Source: CAYQTO01 sp964420455 (GTDB lineage Bacteria; Sumerlaeota; Sumerlaeia; SLMS01). Taken from it: 64,000 nucleotides of DNA. Every line of letters starts with the position of its first letter. Within the stretch, counting starts at the first letter, position 1. The notes under the pieces were generated by a model. It ran no database searches and was not told the DNA's origin. It was given only the letters and a program-made list of their open reading frames with translations. Both the position numbers and the translations under genes were made by a program. Positions 17,318-25,904 of the stretch are shown here, piece by piece. The stretch covers positions 1 through 64,000 of the forward strand of contig CAYQTO010000002.1 in NCBI GenBank assembly GCA_964420455.1, read 5' to 3'.

Positions 17318-18760
17318 CTAGTCCACGATCCGGAATTGCTGGAACCGCGGAACATCGTGATAGAACCGCGGGGCAAGACGGCTCCGCCCGGTGCCCACCA
17401 CGGCCTCCGCGGCCCGGAACCCCATGTGGATCGAATGATCCATGTTGTTGTGGAGGAAGAGCCCCTGGCGCCCGACACTCAGGAGGCCCGGGAAGCCCTC
17501 GAGGTACCGAAGCACGGTGCGCAGGCGGCGTCTATACGCCAGGTCGTAGAACGGGTAGGTGAACGGAATCCGATGGACGAAGGTGCGGTCGATCTCGGCG
17601 GGATCGACCAGGCCGGTACGCTCGAGCCCCCGGAGCGTCGCCCGCGTCAGTTCCTCGTCGCTGCGGTTCCACGTCTCGTCGTTCCGGTGGCAGGTGATCT
17701 CGAGCACCAGCAGCGACCGGCCGTCGTCGCCCATCGACTCGTGGAAGTTCTTCGGCTCGTACCCGCGGTTGAAGACCGTGTCCTTTCCCGGGAAGTAAAG
17801 CCACTGGGCGTCGGTGACGCGCGGCCGGCGGACAATGACGCCCACGAGGAAATTGGCGAGGTAGCGGAGCTGGCCGCGGACCTTCGCGACCTCCTCGTCG
17901 GGCCGCTGGGCCAGCAGCATCCGCAGCAGATCACTGACGGGAATCGTGGAAACCACACGGTCGGCCACGAGGCTCTCCCGCTTGCCCGTCTCGCGATCGA
18001 TGATCCCCACCCGGAAGGGCCCCTTGGCGAAGGGATGGAGCGACACGACCTCGCGGACGACGCGGATCTTCCCCCCGCGCTCCTCGACCCCCGCCCGCAA
18101 CTTTCTCACGAGGTTTTCCACGCCCCCCGCGATGTAGAAGAACTCCTTCACCGCCGTCGGCTTGTCCTTCGGTTCGCCGACCACGAGCTTCTTGACGATC
18201 TGGTCGAGGCCGCCGGCGGAGACGCGCACCCGTGCCACGTCGCCATGGAGCCGCGACGGCGCCGTCTTCCACACCTTTCGTGCGTAGGGGCCCACCAGCA
18301 GCCGGTACAGGTCCGGCCCGAAAGCGTCGACCATCAGCGACTCGAAGGAATCCTCGCTCCTGCCGTTCGACTGAAAGAGCGACGAGGCCTTGTTGGCGAG
18401 GTAGCTGATCCCGGCGTCGGCCACGCGGAGCACGCCGAGGTGGGGAACGATCTGGGCCGGGCGCGGCGGGTAGTCGATCCATCCCCCCTTGAGCCACATG
18501 CGCGAGACCCGGCGGACCGTCTCGAGCTCGTCTCCCACCAGGTCCCGCAGGAACGCCTTCACGTCGGCCAGTTCCGTGTAGATGCGGTGGGGCCCGAGGT
18601 CGGTCACCTGGCCGTCTACGGTGAGGGACCGTGCGAGCCCCCCGGGGCGCTCTTCCCGCTCCACGAGCGTCACGTCGAGCGTGGGGTCCGACTCCAGAAG
18701 CCGCCACGCCGTGGCCAGTCCACACACACCTGCACCGAGAATGACAACACGCATGCCCAT
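17318..18760 (-). CDS. FAD-dependent protoporphyrinogen-oxidase-like amine oxidase
   Basis: 480 residues from the ATG at 18760; an ATG at 18754 is equally plausible. The N-terminal dinucleotide motif is VVILGAGVCGLATAWRL, followed by VEREERPGGLARS, the amine-oxidase/protoporphyrinogen-oxidase Rossmann pattern. The middle contains GGVENLVRKL and VSTIPVSDLLRML, and the C-terminus GRQGLFLHNNMDHSIHMGF closes the FAD site. Close relatives act near polysaccharide or polyprenyl-sugar pathways (UDP-galactopyranose-mutase-like) or in haem synthesis; the context here does not decide. No transmembrane helix is obvious. Confidence 0.82.
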   Translation of the reverse strand: MGMRVVILGAGVCGLATAWRLLESDPTLDVTLVEREERPGGLARSLTVDGQVTDLGPHRIYTELADVKAFLRDLVGDELETVRRVSRMWLKGGWIDYPPRPAQIVPHLGVLRVADAGISYLANKASSLFQSNGRSEDSFESLMVDAFGPDLYRLLVGPYARKVWKTAPSRLHGDVARVRVSAGGLDQIVKKLVVGEPKDKPTAVKEFFYIAGGVENLVRKLRAGVEERGGKIRVVREVVSLHPFAKGPFRVGIIDRETGKRESLVADRVVSTIPVSDLLRMLLAQRPDEEVAKVRGQLRYLANFLVGVIVRRPRVTDAQWLYFPGKDTVFNRGYEPKNFHESMGDDGRSLLVLEITCHRNDETWNRSDEELTRATLRGLERTGLVDPAEIDRTFVHRIPFTYPFYDLAYRRRLRTVLRYLEGFPGLLSVGRQGLFLHNNMDHSIHMGFRAAEAVVGTGRSRLAPRFYHDVPRFQQFRIVD

Positions 18761-18789
18761 TACAGGTGAAACTGGCGGAGAAGGGGCGG

Positions 18790-18813
18790 AATCGCCAAGG
18801 GGATTTGGCGGTT
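18790..18813. repeat. Imperfect inverted repeat between two minus-strand genes
   Basis: AATCGCCAA (18790-18798) pairs with TTGGCGGTT (18805-18813), eight of nine positions matching, with a six-base loop. It lies between the stop of the unknown gene (18819) and the start of the flavoprotein (18760). There is no T-run after it on the minus strand, so it is not a classical terminator. It may be a transcript hairpin of no special role. Confidence 0.3.
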
Positions 18814-18818
18814 GTGGG

Positions 18819-19994
18819 TCAGGCCTCGTGCCAACTGGCGGCGAGAATGGCGAGGCGGCGACGGCCCGGCTGAAGGCAGGCGAGGCCGAAATCGACCTCC
18901 GGCGAGACGAACCAGTCGTTCTCCGCCCGGAAGCCCACCCAGGACGACTGCTCGGCAAACATCGACGTGCGCAGGGGAAGGTCCGGGCAGTCGGACCCTG
19001 CCATCACCGCGACCGTTTCCCACGCCTCGAGACGACCCCACGCGCCGTAGGACCCAAGGTGCCGCGTCGGCCCGTTGGCCGCCGCCTGGAAAAGGATCTG
19101 GAACGCATCCGCCGCCTCGAGCCGGTTGAAGACCACCTGGCTTTCGTCGACCTCGCTCAGGCAGAGCAGGCCAAGCGAGAGAAGCAGGAACGGCGTGACC
19201 TCGAAGGAAAGCAGGTCGCGGGAGAACTCGAAGAGTCGGGCCTCGATCACGCCCTGATTGCCTCCGCCCCAGTTATGGACCGCTTCGGCCATGTGCTCGG
19301 CGAGGAGATCCGTCGTCAGGTCGCGGAAATCCGGGACGGCGGTGGGCTGGGAATCGATGGGAGATCCCCCCGGAGGGCCTTCGAGGAGCCGACGCACATG
19401 GTAAAGGGATCCGCGGTGGTAGGTGGGCGCCTGCACAAGGGACTCGGTTTGAACCCGGACAATCGGCAGCTCCCGGAGCGGGTGGTTGCTCCGCTGCAGC
19501 CGGCGATGGAACCGGAGCAGGTTCTTGTCGCGCTCGCACGGGTATCCGCGGATGACGAGCTCGTTAAGAAGAAGGGCGAAGAATTCAAAGAGACGGTCGT
19601 CGTCGCCGTGATCTTGAAAGAGCGTGAAGAGGAAGTGCTTGCCGAGGCCGCCGCCGAGGTAGGTGGCGACCCGGCGGAGTCGGCGGGCATGGACCTCGTT
19701 CATCGGCTTCAATGTTTCGCTGGTACAGGTGACGCGCTTGAGGAGGGCCTCGAGGAGGACGGGTTCGCGGGAGACGGCGATGGCGCGCTCGCATCGGAAC
19801 CGCAGCAGGTCAACGAGTTGGTCGGAAAGGCCGCGGTTTGGCGCGCCCCCGTCGACCTCGTCGAGAACGTCCACCACATAATGCCCGTGACCGGTATCCA
19901 CCCAGTCGTCGAGCTGGCGGTAGGCCCGGTCCAGGTCGCCGGTGCGGAACAAATCGCCGAAAAAGCCGTCGATGGGGTTTGTGGAGTGAGACAT
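18819..19994 (-). CDS. Conserved-looking cytoplasmic protein of unknown function
   Basis: 391 residues from the ATG at 19994, which has a GGAG ribosome-binding site 6 bases upstream; the open frame continues upstream but without typical coding character. No signal peptide or transmembrane segment. The composition is balanced and helical: VDVLDEVDGGAPNRG, LVDLLRFRCERAIAVSREPVLLEALLKR, YLGGGLGKHFLFTLFQDHGDDD, FLLLSLGLLCLSEVDESQVVFN. The central part looks like an irregular helical repeat. I recognise no family or catalytic motif. It is divergent from the membrane protein at 20158. Confidence 0.7.
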   Translation of the reverse strand: MSHSTNPIDGFFGDLFRTGDLDRAYRQLDDWVDTGHGHYVVDVLDEVDGGAPNRGLSDQLVDLLRFRCERAIAVSREPVLLEALLKRVTCTSETLKPMNEVHARRLRRVATYLGGGLGKHFLFTLFQDHGDDDRLFEFFALLLNELVIRGYPCERDKNLLRFHRRLQRSNHPLRELPIVRVQTESLVQAPTYHRGSLYHVRRLLEGPPGGSPIDSQPTAVPDFRDLTTDLLAEHMAEAVHNWGGGNQGVIEARLFEFSRDLLSFEVTPFLLLSLGLLCLSEVDESQVVFNRLEAADAFQILFQAAANGPTRHLGSYGAWGRLEAWETVAVMAGSDCPDLPLRTSMFAEQSSWVGFRAENDWFVSPEVDFGLACLQPGRRRLAILAASWHEA

Positions 19995-20157
19995 GGGGGG
20001 CTCCGCGACCGTTCGGTGTCGTGTCAGCGCGGCGCCCGTATCGGGAGCGTCGTGTGAGTGCAAGTTTACGACGCATGATCCACGCCGGGGCGCTTCGTAC
20101 CGTTTCCCCCGTTGACCGCCTTCACTCCCCCGGGTCGCCCTTCCCACGACCCGTCTC

Positions 20158-22635
20158 ATGAACCTCCTCCGCCTTCTTCTTCCCGGGCTCCCGATTGTTC
20201 TCTTCGCGGTTCTCCTCGCCCCTGGCGTGGGGAACCTCGGGTTTCGCTGGGACGAATCCTTCGGCGAATCGGTCGCCTGGCGGACCGAGGCCGCCCGCCT
20301 CGCCCTCACGGGCGAGTTCCCCTTCTTCACCCACCGCGCCTACGGAGGCATGGCGCTCTTTTCCGTTCCCAATACCGGCGTCCTTTATCCGCCCAACTGG
20401 TTGTACCTGGTCTTCCCGCCGTGGATCTGGAATTTTCTTCTGTTTGGGCATGTTGTCGCCGGCGGGCTTGGGATGTTTGTCTACCTGCGGTCGCACCGGT
20501 TGCTGGTACCGGTGGCGGCGGTGGGGTCGTTTCTGTTCCTCGGCCAACAGCTGCTGCCGGTGCACTCGGCGCACATTCCCTTGCAGGAAACGGCCTTGCT
20601 GGCGCCGTGGGTGGTGCTGGCGGCGCGGTGGCTGTTGCGGGCGCCCGGCCCGCGGGGGGCCGCGGCGCTCGCCGTTGCCCTCGCGTTCCAGCAGGCCGCC
20701 GGCTACCAGCAACTCTTTCTCTACACGGTGCTTTGGATGGGGGTCGAATGGCTGGCGGCGCTGCTTCGGCCCGGGTCGCGCCGGCTCGCGGCGACCGCAT
20801 GGCTCGCCACCGCAGGCGTCCTCGGCGTGCTCCTTCTTGCGGTCCAGACCATCGCGACCCTCGACCATGCGGCGCTGACCCATCGGGGCGATCACGCCCT
20901 TGGCGATGTCCTCGTCGGCAGTTTTCCCCCCGCCCACCTGGTGACGTTCTTCTCGCCGCGAGCCCTCGGCGCGGGGGGGGTCTATATTGGCTCCGGCCCA
21001 CCGTCCGAGGTCCTTGCCTTGATCCATCCGCTCGGGTGGGTGCTGGCGCTGTCGGCGGTCGGTGTCGCGGTGGCCCTGCCCCGATGGCGGACGGGCGGCC
21101 GTGCGCGTACCGCCCTTCTCTTTCTCGCCGGGTCGCTGGCGGCCCTCCTGCTCGCCTTCGGCGGCGAACATCCCCTCGTTCCTGCGATCATCGATCTGCC
21201 GCCGTTTCGGCTCTTTCGCATTCCCGCGCGCATTCTGTTTTTGGCAAACGGTCTCGCGGTGGTCGCCGGGTGCCTCGCCTTGCAGGGGCTGATGCGGGTG
21301 AATCTTCGGGGACGCCTTCTCATCCTTGGCGGGGCGTTGTTCTTTCTCGGGGGGACGACGCTGGGTGCCTTCGCCATCGACCAGTCGACCCTGCCCCACC
21401 CGGCGGCCCGCGGGGCGTCCTTGCTGGAGGTGGCAGCCACCGGCGCCTGGGCGCCCGACGAGGCAACCATCCTGCGGCTCGCGGAGGATGGCTTTGGTCC
21501 TGCCGTGCCTTGGCTTCTCGCACCCGCCAGCGCCCTCGCCGGGCTCCTCCTGCTGCTCGCCCTGGCGACGGTTGGCCGGCGGGCACTCCAGACCCTTGCC
21601 TGGGCCGCCGTACCGGTCCTCGCCCTCGAGGTTCACCTCCTCGTCGTCATGGCCCTTTTCGAGCCGGCCCCGTATAGACAGATGGATGTCTTCAACCACA
21701 CCGAGGTCTTCCGGGCCGCGGGCGTGGCCGATTCCAATGACCGGTTCTTCGGCCTCCATCCCGCCATCGATGCCTTTCCCACCTCGGGTTACGCGCTTGC
21801 CAGCAACCTCTACACGGGGCAACTCAGCCTCGGTGGATGCAGCCCCATGAACCCCGGCCGCCTGCGCCACCTCCTCGGCATCGACGGCTACGGCACGGGA
21901 CTCCTCGACGGGGAGTTCTACACAAATCCCTCCGCGTTCCGGCACCTGGCGGTCCGCTGGATCGCCGTCGATGTGCATCGCCTCTCGCCAGAACGAGAGC
22001 CCCTGTACGGACGCTTCGCGGCGGACCAGGCGACCCTCGTCGCGGAGGACGGCTACCGCGCCCTTCACGAGCTGCGGGGAACGCGGCCGCGGTTTGACTG
22101 GGCCCGGCGCTGGCGCCCCGCCGAGCCCCCGGAGCTCGACCACCACGTCCACGCCAATGATCCCGCAAGCACCGCCACGATCACCATCGTCGAGGACTTC
22201 CTTTGGCGTGAGATGCCGCCGGCGCTCGAGGACCTGCCCGCCCCGGCGCTCGAGGTCCTGCGCGACGGCGGCAGCCTCCAGCGCGTGCGCGTCGCATCGT
22301 CGGCCACCGGTGCGGTGCTTCTCGTCCGCGACCTCTACTGGCCCGGGTGGAAGTACCGGCTGCGGCCAGCCGGCGACACAGACGCCCCGTTTAGCCCCTG
22401 GGAGGACGTCGACCGCGCCAACGGCCTCGTGCGCTACGTCCCCGTCCCGGCGGGGGAGTGGATCGTCGAGATGCGCTACCGGCCCCCCCGGTTCGAGGAG
22501 GGCCTCGCCCTCAGCCTCGCCGCACTCGCCATCACCCTCGCGCTCGCCTTTCTCCCCGCCCGCATCCCGCCGTTGCGCCGCCACCCTCGCGGACCCATAC
22601 GAAACACACCGCACCCGGAGTCCTCCTCCCCATGA
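20158..22635 (+). CDS. YfhO-like multi-pass membrane protein (GT-C-like)
   Basis: 825 residues. The N-terminal half has about ten hydrophobic helices, starting LLLPGLPIVLFAVLLAPG. The loop WDESFGES follows the first helix, and YPPNWLY and HAAHIP-type segments recur in the YfhO/GT-C-like superfamily. The C-terminal third is a soluble, probably extracytoplasmic domain ending in DLYWPGWKYRLRPAG and a last transmembrane helix (ALSLAALAITLALAFLPA). The segment YWPGWK is characteristic of YfhO proteins, which are implicated in glycosylation of cell-wall polymers in Firmicutes. The substrate here is unknown. The stop overlaps the next start as ATGA. Confidence 0.82.
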   Translation: MNLLRLLLPGLPIVLFAVLLAPGVGNLGFRWDESFGESVAWRTEAARLALTGEFPFFTHRAYGGMALFSVPNTGVLYPPNWLYLVFPPWIWNFLLFGHVVAGGLGMFVYLRSHRLLVPVAAVGSFLFLGQQLLPVHSAHIPLQETALLAPWVVLAARWLLRAPGPRGAAALAVALAFQQAAGYQQLFLYTVLWMGVEWLAALLRPGSRRLAATAWLATAGVLGVLLLAVQTIATLDHAALTHRGDHALGDVLVGSFPPAHLVTFFSPRALGAGGVYIGSGPPSEVLALIHPLGWVLALSAVGVAVALPRWRTGGRARTALLFLAGSLAALLLAFGGEHPLVPAIIDLPPFRLFRIPARILFLANGLAVVAGCLALQGLMRVNLRGRLLILGGALFFLGGTTLGAFAIDQSTLPHPAARGASLLEVAATGAWAPDEATILRLAEDGFGPAVPWLLAPASALAGLLLLLALATVGRRALQTLAWAAVPVLALEVHLLVVMALFEPAPYRQMDVFNHTEVFRAAGVADSNDRFFGLHPAIDAFPTSGYALASNLYTGQLSLGGCSPMNPGRLRHLLGIDGYGTGLLDGEFYTNPSAFRHLAVRWIAVDVHRLSPEREPLYGRFAADQATLVAEDGYRALHELRGTRPRFDWARRWRPAEPPELDHHVHANDPASTATITIVEDFLWREMPPALEDLPAPALEVLRDGGSLQRVRVASSATGAVLLVRDLYWPGWKYRLRPAGDTDAPFSPWEDVDRANGLVRYVPVPAGEWIVEMRYRPPRFEEGLALSLAALAITLALAFLPARIPPLRRHPRGPIRNTPHPESSSP

Positions 22636-23288
22636 CCGACAGCCTCGATCATTGGCGCACCGTCCGCCATACGCCCGGCCGCCACTTCACCGTCGTCTGC
22701 TTTGGCGATTCCAACACCGAGCAGCACGGCGGCACGGAGGGCCGGCTCAATTGGGTCGGCCTGCTGGCCCATGCGATTTTCAACGCGGGCAAGTGCGGCC
22801 AGTACACGGTGATCAACTCGGGGATCTGCGGCGACACGGCGGAGGGCGCCCTCCGGCGGCTCGACCGCGACGTCCTCCGCTTCCGGCCGGACCTCGTGAT
22901 TCTCGCCTTTGGCATGAACGACTGGCGTCGATTCCCGCCGGAGATCACCGCGGAGAACCACCGCGAGCTTGTTCGCCGCATTCAGGCCGCCGGGGCCTCG
23001 ATCCTCCTCAGAATCCCGCAACCGGTGTATAAGGAGGGGGCGGACGCGTGGGCGGACGAACCCGCTTTCCTCGCCACGGTGGAGGCCCTGCGCTCCGTCG
23101 CCGCGGAAATGAACCTTGCCTGTGTCGACCATTTCGCTCTGTGGACGGCGCCGGGCCAGCCCCACACACCTGCCTATTACTCCCGCGACTGGCTCCACCC
23201 CAACTGGAACGGCCACCGGCGGTTCCTCGGCGAAATTGCTCCCGTTTTGGAAATTCCGGACAAATTCGACTGGGAATCGGCCAGCTGA
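22632..23288 (+). CDS. SGNH/GDSL-family hydrolase
   Basis: 218 residues. The block I Ser is in CFGDSNTEQHGG (about residue 26), the Gly block is NSGICGDTAEGALRR, the block III Asn is in AFGMNDWRRFP, and block V with Asp/His is RDWLHPNWNGHRRF near 195. All four SGNH positions are therefore present. The family removes acetyl or acyl groups from polysaccharides and lipids. No signal peptide is visible. Translational coupling (ATGA) to the YfhO-like gene suggests both work on the same glycan or glycolipid, which is inference. Confidence 0.88.
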   Translation: MTDSLDHWRTVRHTPGRHFTVVCFGDSNTEQHGGTEGRLNWVGLLAHAIFNAGKCGQYTVINSGICGDTAEGALRRLDRDVLRFRPDLVILAFGMNDWRRFPPEITAENHRELVRRIQAAGASILLRIPQPVYKEGADAWADEPAFLATVEALRSVAAEMNLACVDHFALWTAPGQPHTPAYYSRDWLHPNWNGHRRFLGEIAPVLEIPDKFDWESAS

Positions 23289-23332
23289 CCCGTCAACCGA
23301 AGACAAAATTCATGGGATCAAACCATTAAGGG

Positions 23333-23360
23333 TTGCCGTGGACGGGATTTCACCTAATCT
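23333..23360 (+). promoter_or_regulatory. Possible sigma-70-type promoter for the first beta-helix gene
   Basis: TTGCCG (23333-23338) and TAATCT (23355-23360) are separated by 16 bases in a locally AT-richer stretch after the SGNH hydrolase stop. The predicted start would leave a leader of roughly 50 bases before the ATG at 23420. Both hexamers are imperfect matches to consensus, so this is only a candidate. Confidence 0.3.
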
Positions 23361-23419
23361 CCGCCACAATATGGCCAACTGGGCTCCGGCCCAACCTACT
23401 CTGTAAGGAGACGCTCACG

Positions 23420-25699
23420 ATGCGATCTGCTCTCTGGCAGTCGACGACTGCCCGGCTTGCGGCGCTGCTTGGCGCGCTGGCGCTGCTCGCCACCCCGGCG
23501 GTCGTCCCCGCCCTCGGGGAAGTCTACGTGGCACCCGGCGGCGACCCCTCCGGCGCGGGAACCGAGGCGGACCCGGTCCCCGACATTGAAACCGCCCTGG
23601 GGATCGTTGACGCTGGTGGCACCGTCAACGTTGCGCCGGGCACCTACCTGCTCGCCGACACCATCACAATCACCACCCCGGTAACGATTCTCGGCCCCCA
23701 GGCGAATGTCGACCCCCGGCCCTTTTCGCCTCTGGGTCCCAACGCCAATCCCGGCACCCGGGACCTTGGGGATGACAGTTCCGAGGCCATCCTCGATGCC
23801 GATTCCCAGGACGCTTTCAGCATCCAAACCTCCGATGTTACCATCAATGGCCTGGTGATCACCCAGGGCCATATCGCCCTGACGGTCGGCCCCAACCTCC
23901 TCGCCAAGGGCGGGATTCTCAACCTTACCAACGTGAATGTCCTCTATTGCGGCTTCCTTGGGGATTCAGGCGTCGGCAGCGGCACGGGCGTCGCCTACCG
24001 CTCTACCAGCGACAGCGAGATCGCCTACAACTACATCGAGGATTTCAACCGGTGGGGCATTCTTGTCGAAGACCAGCCCACCAGCATCGGCATCCGCTAT
24101 AACGAAATAGCCGACGTGGGCGGATTGGAACCGGCGATCCAGTTGATCGACCGCGATTCCGCAATTGTCGAGTTTGGCTCGGAGATTCTGGGCAACTGGA
24201 TATACCGGACCGGAGGCGATGGGATCGCCGTTGGCGAGTCACTATTTGAACTCACCCAACCGACCAAGCGGGAAAAGGGCCTTATCGTGCGCCCCGAGCC
24301 GGTCGACTTGGACGAGGATGTGTTGGTCTCCGAAAACGTTGTTGGTGTGGTGCCAGGTCCGATCTTCCGCAAGGGAGGTCCCACCCCGCCAGCTCCCATC
24401 GGCGGCAACGGCATCACCGTCCTTGCCAGCGACGCGATCATTCGCGGCAACATCGTCACCGGGATCGCGGCAAACGGAGAGAACAGCGTTGGCGGCATCG
24501 TGACCTTTGCGGGCGCACGCGATCTCGCCATCATTAACAACACCCTGGTCGACATCGTCTTCCCCGGTTTTCCAGCCGGGGGCGCACTCGCTGTGGGCCT
24601 CCCTTCTCCCACATTGGAGGAACGGAACAAGAGCCTCTTCGCACAGGTTGAGAAGGGTTTTGAGGGCGATCTAGCCGACGAGGTGGTCATCTTCAACAAT
24701 CGCTTCGTTGGCAATTCCCCCGCCATCATCAGTGCTTACCGCGAGGGCCTCCTCGAGATCGTTCACAATGAGTTCGAGGAGAATGCCCCCGCGATCGGCG
24801 TTCTTGCCAACCAGGGGATGTTGATCACGGATAACTCCTTCGCCCTTACCGAAGGGCCCGACTTGCCCAACGGCATCCCGGGCATTGTAAAGGGGCTCGA
24901 CGTGGAGCAACCCCCGCTTGTTCACATTTTTGCGCGGGCCGAGGGTCAGGGCTACGCCGTCACCGTCACTGGTAATGAGATCTACTCCGGCACGGTGTTC
25001 AGCGATTTCGGCTTTGACGACATCATCATTCCGATCCCTCTCGGCAAGGGGGCTCCCATCCGCCAGATCACCGTCGAGGGGAACTGGTACGGTATCGCCT
25101 TTGACGAGGATCTCGACGGGAACGGTATCATCGATGGTCTCGAGGTGCCCCAGTCCCTTGCCGACTCTGATGTAGCCACGACGGAAACCGCGGTGGTCGC
25201 CCAGCTCGACCGCGACGGCGACGGCGCCAGCGATGCCTCCGAGCTGTTCGGCCAGCTCGGCGCGGACTTCGATAATCCGGATTCCAACGACGACGGCATC
25301 CCCGATGGGGTCCTCTTCGATCCGACCAACGTGTCGACGCCGACCCTCCTCCTGAAGGGCGCCGTTCCGCCTCTTCCCGACTTCGACATCGCCCTCGACG
25401 AGGACGGCGACGGCTTCCCCGGCTGGTACGAAGTCGCCCGCTTCACCGACCCCAACGTCGCGGAAGACTTCCCGCCCCTCGGCCAGATCGTCGAACCCGG
25501 CACCATCGGCATCGCCGACGCCGTCCTGGCGCTCCAGATCCTCAACGGCGAGGCGGCCCTCAGCCTCGAGACGAGCGAGAACATCAACGGCCTGAATGTC
25601 GCCGGCACCGGGCTGCGGACGCTCAACAATCCGCTGCAGATTCTGCGGTTCAGCGCCATGATCCGGCAGGGCCTGCCTGCCCTCCCCGGCATCGACTGA
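23420..25699 (+). CDS. Secreted right-handed beta-helix protein, first of a tandem pair
   Basis: 759 residues; the ATG at 23420 has a strong TAAGGAG site 9 bases upstream. A signal peptide (LAALLGALALLATPAVV) is followed by a DUF1565-like start (VYVAPGGDPSGAGTEADPV). A long parallel beta-helix comes next, with repeated NxI/ITGN-type coils (about 80-560). Asp-rich thrombospondin-3-like stretches DLDGNGIIDGLE, DRDGDGASDASE and DSNDDGIPDG lie near 575-640. The C-terminal module contains IGIADAVLALQILNG and LNNPLQILRFSAMIRQG. The beta-helix folds of this type bind or cleave polysaccharide, but no catalytic residues can be assigned. It is paralogous to the next gene and followed by its own terminator. 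Confidence 0.85.
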   Translation: MRSALWQSTTARLAALLGALALLATPAVVPALGEVYVAPGGDPSGAGTEADPVPDIETALGIVDAGGTVNVAPGTYLLADTITITTPVTILGPQANVDPRPFSPLGPNANPGTRDLGDDSSEAILDADSQDAFSIQTSDVTINGLVITQGHIALTVGPNLLAKGGILNLTNVNVLYCGFLGDSGVGSGTGVAYRSTSDSEIAYNYIEDFNRWGILVEDQPTSIGIRYNEIADVGGLEPAIQLIDRDSAIVEFGSEILGNWIYRTGGDGIAVGESLFELTQPTKREKGLIVRPEPVDLDEDVLVSENVVGVVPGPIFRKGGPTPPAPIGGNGITVLASDAIIRGNIVTGIAANGENSVGGIVTFAGARDLAIINNTLVDIVFPGFPAGGALAVGLPSPTLEERNKSLFAQVEKGFEGDLADEVVIFNNRFVGNSPAIISAYREGLLEIVHNEFEENAPAIGVLANQGMLITDNSFALTEGPDLPNGIPGIVKGLDVEQPPLVHIFARAEGQGYAVTVTGNEIYSGTVFSDFGFDDIIIPIPLGKGAPIRQITVEGNWYGIAFDEDLDGNGIIDGLEVPQSLADSDVATTETAVVAQLDRDGDGASDASELFGQLGADFDNPDSNDDGIPDGVLFDPTNVSTPTLLLKGAVPPLPDFDIALDEDGDGFPGWYEVARFTDPNVAEDFPPLGQIVEPGTIGIADAVLALQILNGEAALSLETSENINGLNVAGTGLRTLNNPLQILRFSAMIRQGLPALPGID

Positions 25700-25733
25700 A
25701 CCACACCGCCAGCGCCCCGCCTCCCCCCTTACG

Positions 25734-25770
25734 CCGGGGGAACCTTTCCGGTTCCCCCGGCCTTTCTTTT
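25734..25770 (+). terminator. Rho-independent terminator after the first beta-helix gene
   Basis: A perfect 11-bp stem (25734-25744 with 25750-25760, CCGGGGGAACC / GGTTCCCCCGG) with a five-base loop is followed by the T-rich run CCTTTCTTTT. It lies 34 bases past the stop and should isolate the two paralogous genes transcriptionally. Confidence 0.88.
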
Positions 25771-25904
25771 CGATCATTACCGCATTCCGAAGGGTTCCTC
25801 TTGCACGAACATTCGAGATCCCGGAACCTCACCTTCTTAAACAGCAATGGAGTGGTTGCCTTTTAGCTCCCGCTCCTCCCATTTTCTCCGACGGAGCTTT
25901 CGCA

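Noticed and set aside
20122..22614. 830-residue minus-strand open frame opposite the YfhO-like gene
   Set aside because: Antisense shadow, rich in Gly/Arg/Glu, no signal or domain; the plus strand has transmembrane helices and an ATGA-coupled neighbour.
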